Source of the DNA: Brachynemurus nebulosus
Taxonomy: Eukaryota; Arthropoda; Insecta; Neuroptera; Myrmeleontidae
DNA: 64,000 nucleotides
Assembly: GCA_035578155.1 (NCBI GenBank)
Contig: JAPWDM010000002.1
Span: forward strand, 38,181,437 to 38,245,436
Direction: 5' to 3'
The notes beneath the pieces are model-generated. The model did not search any database and was not told where the DNA came from. It worked only from the letters and a program-made list of their open reading frames with translations. A program made the position numbers and the translations under genes. Shown piece by piece: positions 58,520 through 64,000 of this stretch; position 1 is the stretch's first letter, and each line of letters starts with the position of its first letter.

Positions 58520-59685
58520 TCAAGAACTACCTTCGGTGGGTAATTTTTTATCCTCACTATCGAGAGTGACATCGTGCGCGGACGTATATAACGAAGGTAA
58601 CAATTCAGTACGATTTTTATTTAAACTTAACGGCGGCAAATCTTGAAGGAATGATAAATTGTTGAACGCTTTTGTTTTTTCGATTTTTTCCACGGGTTTA
58701 TGTAACGATTTACTTTCCGAATTATCTTCGAATTCGTCTTTCGACAATGAATTGATGTCATTCTTAACGGATATTATTTTTGAGAGTGATTCGTCCAATA
58801 TACCATGTTCTGACACGGTTTCTACGTCAATTTCGTCACTATTTGTTACGAGATTAACCGATTTTTCAAAATCAATCAAATAACTTTCGTCTTTATTCGT
58901 GTTTTCCTCGCTAATATTTTCCTCCACGCATTCCTCGACAACTGAATTGTCTTTTTCAACGATTTCCATTTCTTGGGAGTGGTCATTTGATGTGGGGTGT
59001 ACAGTAAAGGTTGTGTTATGAATATTTCGAACTGTTGTCCGTATCTCTGTGATTGGTTTCGGTGTTATACAAACTGATGATGAATTCTGATCGTTCGACA
59101 CGTTTTCGTGACAGGTGACATCGGAAAATTTTCGATCAAACTGAGTGTTTTTTGTACGATTATTTTGAAAATTTAATAAAATGCCATACAGGACGGATTG
59201 TTTGGTGTCTACTTTTTCGGTGTCGAGTCCAACATCATTAATAAGTTCATCTCGAGTTTTATTTGGAAGGAAATCGTTCAGACGTGCTTCAGCTTCAAGT
59301 ACAGATAACGTGTATTCTAAATTAAAATGTTCAAGAACATCTTTTATTAATAAAAATAGAAGTTTTCCGTCTGTTGTTTGAAGAAAATCGAACAGAATAT
59401 TGTTACTTAACGGTATTTTTTCCTGAAAATTAAATTATATTCAATTTACAAACATTGTTTCTACAATAAAATATCTAAATCTTACAAATTATGTTACCTT
59501 TACGGAATTCTCGTCTTCTAATGTTAGAAATACACTGGCTCTTAATTGGGCCTACAAAAATTATTATTATTAAATTTTATCTAAATCATGACTAATAAAC
59601 TTACTTTAAGTTTTGCTAAGATTCCATTTGATTCTAAAGATTTAACGACGAGATCTCTTAATTCAGTATCTTCTTCAACAGACAT
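58520..59685 (-). CDS. CEP43: FGFR1 oncogene partner / CEP43 centrosomal protein, 3 exons
   Basis: Exons on the minus strand are 59605-59685, 59498-59551 and 58520-59422, all in phase 0, giving 345 residues. It begins MSVEEDTELRDLVVKSLESN, then QLRASVFLTLED, the hallmark FOP N-terminus. The dimerisation domain with a LisH motif spans ~46-125 (LisH ~65-92, GKLLFLLIKDVLEHFNLEYT). The rest is acidic and low-complexity, with a conserved-looking FLQDLPPLSL near the end. Known of the family: it anchors at the centrosome and basal bodies and helps ciliogenesis. The end is uncertain: the reading stops at TGA 58520, but GAAG-GTAGTT ten bases before could be a donor to a further exon. The SEC24 gene is head-to-head, 2.4 kb away. 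Confidence 0.88.
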
Positions 59686-59838
59686 TTTAATTTAAAAAAT
59701 TACTTTTTCAAATTTCAGACTGAGTATTTATTTGTAAATACTAAATTTAATTCTATATATTTTTTGCATTCTTATTAGTACAAGAGCTTGTAAGTATTTT
59801 ATTTAAAGAATTTTGTACCGGTTGAGAACCATGTGTGA

Positions 59839-60864
59839 CTTAAGGCCTCTCCACATTCTCGCCGAGGTTGGACGAGTCGAGACTGTAGAAGGTTGTTTCG
59901 TTGTGCCTCGTGGTTGGTGTTATAATGCTATTTATATGCCTCAGCCAGTGTTAGCAACCCTGAAGAGTGGGATTATTGTGCCAGGGCCGTAAAATTATAG
60001 TAAATTTCAAAAAATTATAGTAGATTAGAAAAATAATCGTCAGAGTCAATTTTATCACATTAAACAATGGTTAAATATTCATAAATTCAGCGCCCGTACT
60101 AGCGGCTACCCTTTTTTTTTTTTTTTTTTGCTCGCCAAATGTTAAAATTCTATCCTCTCGGCGCCAAACGTAGAACATTTTGAAAATTAATTACCGAGAA
60201 ATTTCCTTTTTCGGTCTAAAAATATGGTTTATAAAAATTATAGTAGATTTAAGAAATTGTAGTAGATTTAAGGATTATTGTAAAGGCATGATAGCACATA
60301 GTAAAAAGGATGTAATTATAGTATATCTACTATAATTATAGTACGGTTGCTAACCCTGGCCTCAGCCAACCTCAGCGAAGAACTCGGCGAGGAACTATGG
60401 AGGGTAGAAGTCAGGAGGAGTATCTCTTATGGGACTTGAATCGAAAAAGTGGCCCCTGAATTTGATGAAATAATAGTTCAATAAGTAACCAGAACGGCGC
60501 TGATAAGCGATCAGGGTTCGATCTGAACTTAGCAATTATAAGTGAAGTGAAGTATGCTAAAGGGAAATACTAACTGTTAAAAACAATAAAAATTGAATTA
60601 AAAACAATAAAAATTGAATTAAAAACAATAAAAATTGAATTAAATATAACAATTAAAACTGTTAAAAACAATAAAAACTGTTGTTTCAGTTTTAAAATTT
60701 TCAGCGCTTAATTTTAAATTTAAGAATTTTACTACACTAGCGCCATCTTAACTTCATCCACTTTTGGGGCCACTTTTTATATATGGAGATACTTCTCCTG
60801 ATACTCTACCCTCCATACGAGGAACCTCGTCCAACGTCGGCGAGAATGTGGTGGCGTCTTTAGA
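59839..60864. mobile_element. Composite DNA transposon with CCACATTCTCGCCGA ends
   Basis: The left end contains ccacattctcgccgaggttg followed by gacgag; the right end contains ctcgtccaacgtcggcgaga followed by atgtgg, its complement. A second element (59982-60357) sits inside with gccagggccgtaaaattata on the left and ttatagtacggttgctaacc followed by ctgg on the right (hAT-like). No transposase. Confidence 0.65.
60577..60650 (+). repeat. 21 bp tandem repeat
   Basis: The unit aaaaacaataaaaattgaat, plus one t, is repeated three times in full, with partial related units after it (to ~60680). Confidence 0.9.
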
Positions 60865-62071
60865 GCATCCATAAACTACGTAGTTCCATGTTCCGTTGAT
60901 AGTTCCATTTTGGCCAATTTTGAAACCACAGAGTACAGAGGTAACACTGCTATCTCTACACATATACACAATAGAATTCGCAAGTCAAAGTTATCATCCT
61001 GTATTCTTCCAAATTTTCAATTAAAAGGAGAAAGAAATATATTTCATTTCTATTTATTCAAAGTGTATTAACAAAAGAAAAATTCCTGTATTTAATTTAA
61101 TAAAGTGACAATTGTATTCAAATTGTGTATTCAACTTTTTGCAATAATTTGCAGTATATTTCAGAAATGCCACGTTTTGTGAAGAAAAGGGTTCTTTTAT
61201 AATAAACCGTAAACAAAAGTTTTCATAGTACACAAAATTTACTATGAACAAATTTCATAATAACTCTTTTCACTGGAAGATAAATTTTTTCGAGATATTT
61301 ACAAAAAAGTAATTTTTGACATTTTTGAACAAATAAATTTATTGTTAATTTTATGCGACTTGGATTGTTAACGAAGTTCAATCGATAAAACTCTTTGAAG
61401 TAAATGTTCTGAGCTCTTGATCTATAATATCCTTTATATTTTAATTTGTACCAGATGTCGCAATCTTCTAATGCTTTCTATTGTCAAATGTGTCAAATAA
61501 TGAGCTTAAATTAAAAAAGAGCGCGTTATTAAATATAATAAATTTATCATAATACCCAATTAGCTGAATTAAATCAAATATAAAATTTTTACTGAAAGGA
61601 TAATATTTTAGTACCTAAAAGTAAATATTTTGATAAATTTTATTACGAAATATTCACAGTTTATGGTGAGTAATTAAATAATTATGAATTGAATATGACA
61701 TGATTGACGTGGAGATAAGTTGCGAATGCGCAATTCGACCTTACGTGGCAAGATGAACTGATTGAACAGAACTTGCTGTTAAAATATTATGATTTTTGTA
61801 ATGAATTGTTAATTTTCTTTTTGTTTTAAAATAAGGCATTGTGAAGGTAATTACTATATAGTTTTTAGTGTATTTTAAAAATAAATTTGTGTATATTTAG
61901 TTGAAAAAATGCGTTAAAATTTGGTTTGTTGTATTTGATTTTCATTTATTGATATATCATTTTTTTTATTTGAAAATATAGTTTTCGACTGTTGTTCGCA
62001 GTTAAATATCAATATTTTTAAATTGTGTATCAAGTGTTTATTTTATTATTGACAGGAGTGTATCAAAGAAA

Positions 62072-62917
62072 ATGAATCCACAATATATACCCCCGCAACA
62101 ATATGGTCCAGCAACGTCACCCCAAGGATTACAAGGTTCTCAGGTGTTATATGGTCCAAATGTAAATAAATCAGATGTAGTCGGCCCACCTCCATCAAAT
62201 TACGCGCCAAATACCAATCAGAGGATGCAAACATTTGCCCCATCACCGACACAAGTTCAAAACATGCAAAATTCGTACGTAAATAGAGGACCACCGTCAT
62301 TAAATCATGGAGCTCCCGAACAAATTCCTGCCTCTGGGCCAATTTTAAATAAATCAATGCCGTACCCAAACCCCCCGTCAACGCAACGATCAACAAATTC
62401 TCCGAATTTCGGGCCACCACCTCAACCTGGCCAACAACCAACCACGAATCAATTAACGCAACAAATGGCTGGACTCTCAGTTAACCAACAGCCACCTCTA
62501 CCACCTCCAACTCAAAATTATTCAATGAACGGCGGCGACTCAACGTACAACTCACTCCAACGTCCGCCACCCAACCAACTTCCACCAACATCTTTAAATG
62601 GTCCACCGCCAAGTCAAATGGGTGGCATACCTCCAACGCAACCTCCACATATGCCGCCACCAATGTTAAATTCAATGCCACCACGACCTTATAACACGTC
62701 ATCGGCCCAATATGTAAATGGTGTTCAATCAGCCAAAAGTGCAATGACACCCCCTCAAACGCAACCACCCACACATATGGGACAGACAAATTATAATCAA
62801 CAACCAAATATGCCGCCAATGCCACCGGGGCCGTACCCGACACCGTATCCACCACAGAATGAGTATATGCAACAGCAACAATCAAGAAGATTGGATCCGG
62901 ATCAAATGCCAAGTCCG
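62072..62917 (+). CDS. SEC24: SEC24 (C/D type) COPII coat subunit, first coding exon
   Basis: A 282-codon exon that ends in phase 0 at a donor (CCG-gtaagt). Residues 1-270 are Pro/Gln/Asn-rich and unstructured, typical of SEC24 N-termini, including MAGLSVNQQPP. It ends RRLDPDQMPSP, the conserved start of the SEC24 core (in SEC24C/D: LDPD-x-(I/M)-PSP). Known of the family: SEC24 selects cargo on COPII vesicles leaving the ER, pairing with SEC23. The zinc finger, trunk and gelsolin domains lie beyond the window. C/D assignment rests on this motif and overall composition only. Confidence 0.85.
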
Positions 62918-64000
62918 GTAAGTTTAATTATTACTATATATGGTAGAGCGGGGTAAAAAAAGACACCCGTGCAGGTGGGGTAAAAAGAGACGTAAATTTT
63001 TATTAACTTCAAATTTAACACTTGAACTCCGCCCTACCCTACATAACATAAATCCGATCATAGCAGGATTTTTATTCTTTTTTATGACGTAAATGCCTTT
63101 TTTTCTTCATCAGTAGCGATTTATAGCATTTTTTTTAAATAATGATGTAAAATATATATTTATTTACATATATTATATCGATAGCTTTTTGACGCAACCT
63201 CGTATCTCAGAAATGACAACACTTCAGGAAATGTAAAATAGAGAATAATTATTATTATTTCTTTCGTCACCTAATATTTTGTATAATGGAGAAGTCTCAT
63301 TTAACTAAAATATAGACCAAAACTAATAAACTAGTTAGAAAAATTTTGAAATCCGTTAACAAATAATAGAAAAATAGAAAATTAAAATTTAAGACGAAAT
63401 GACTGATTTCCAATTCAATTGTGACGTCAAAAATCCGAATAATTGGACACCGAGTGTCTTTTATGCAATATTTTTGTAGTAAAGATGACGTCACACATCT
63501 GTATCAGATGAAATAGAACTATTTGTATAAAGTGTAACTTTAAAGTTCCGTAACTTTGTTAATTGTTGATATACCTTAACTTTTCTTTTACACTTTTGTT
63601 TAATTTTGTTTTAATTTTTATTTTCATCCATAAAAAAAAAATGGTAGACTTCTCCATTGAAATACTGTATCTAATTAAAATATAAATTACTGTTAAAAAT
63701 AGTTTTGTTTATGAATTTGTAATTATTTCCATACGGGTACAAAATTACAATCTAGTCTCATGCGTGAAATATTTAGAAAATGTCATCTTTGTTTTATTAT
63801 TTAAAAGTCTCTCGGTTTTTTTAGGATACAGTTGGTCACTTACAACCTACAATTATAAAATAATACATAATAAAAAATTAATGATAAAATCGCCTACTAT
63901 AATACACATACTTTTCAATAAGTTTTGATGGTAAATTACCGAGGTAAATTTTAAAAAATTCGCCAAGTGCGTGTTAAACACGCATTAAGTTAGGATTTCG
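62918..64000 (+). other. SEC24 intron 1 (continues past the window)
   Basis: AT-rich intron. At ~62944-62990 the phrase ggggtaaaaagagac occurs twice in related form, perhaps a transposon end. At ~63966-63986 gtgcgtgttaaacacgc, a short palindrome, has relatives at ~53630 (gtgcgtgtcaaacacgc) and ~57270. No exon was seen. Confidence 0.5.

Larger units (their letters stand above)
59686..62071. other. Upstream region of CEP43 and SEC24
   Basis: Holds a composite transposon (59839-60864) and AT-rich DNA. About 61500-62055 may include non-coding SEC24 exon(s): a possible acceptor ttgacag lies at 62049-62055, 16 bp before the ATG. Confidence 0.5.

Noticed and set aside
60754..60969. 71-codon minus-strand frame
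   Set aside because: It covers the right end of the composite transposon at 59839-60864 and has no recognisable domain.
62046..62912. Two long minus-strand frames (131 and 143 codons)
   Set aside because: Antisense to the SEC24 exon; Val/Leu-rich text is what a reversed Pro/Gln-rich frame yields.

Overview
The window is animal nuclear DNA, most likely from an insect. It is very AT-rich, its genes have spliceosomal introns with GT/AG borders, and the intergenic DNA and introns are packed with DNA transposons and foldback repeats. The order of insect cannot be fixed from the sequence alone. Every protein gene recognised is a conserved eukaryotic housekeeping or cell-biology gene. The mobile fraction is almost entirely non-autonomous DNA elements: hAT-like, PIF/Harbinger-like, Tc1/mariner-like, piggyBac-like and large palindromes.

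Layout by region. 1-1.5 kb: an inverted and dispersed repeat. 1.5-4.1 kb (-): an intronless BRD8 gene, a subunit of the NuA4/TIP60 acetyltransferase. 5.3-6.3 kb: a decayed SWIM zinc-finger gene with a 309 bp MITE in it. 9.2-12.4 kb (-): CKS1, a cell-cycle kinase subunit in three small exons, reassembled here by splicing; its last coding exon is only 50 nt. 12.7-24.3 kb (+): Cactin, head-to-head with CKS1 across 338 bp; its 7.2 kb first intron holds a 2.7 kb hAT element, a palindrome with tRNA-like modules and a Tc1-like MITE. 24.3-30 kb: repeats only. 30-36.8 kb (-): a sodium/proton antiporter of the NHA (SLC9B) family in at least seven exons. 37.6-39.4 kb: a 1.8 kb palindrome. 40.5-42.6 kb (+): TM2D1 (amaretto). 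43-46 kb: repeats. 46.4-46.8 kb (+): TIMM13. 46.9-58.5 kb: a gene-poor repeat field. 58.5-59.7 kb (-): CEP43/FGFR1OP. 62.1 kb to the end (+): the first coding exon of SEC24 (C/D type), which runs out of the window.

The genes do not form a pathway. They act in chromatin (BRD8), mitosis (CKS1, CEP43), splicing and NF-kB/Toll signalling (Cactin), ion transport (NHA), the Notch-linked TM2D family (TM2D1), mitochondrial import (TIMM13) and COPII budding (SEC24). Five are multi-exon genes that only emerge when short exons are joined; the exon coordinates are in the entries.

The most unusual content is in the repeats. (1) A foldback family begins 5'-CAAGGARAGG, ends in the complement and lies between 3 bp direct repeats of form TNA; one member carries tRNA-like A-box/B-box modules in both arms. 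(2) A hAT element has a perfect 8 bp duplication, and a paralogous empty site lies elsewhere in the window. (3) Two other palindromes carry hammerhead-ribozyme-like cores. (4) The NHA antiporter has Asn-Asp where the family normally has Asp-Asp. I saw no viral genome, CRISPR array, rRNA gene or intact transposase gene.
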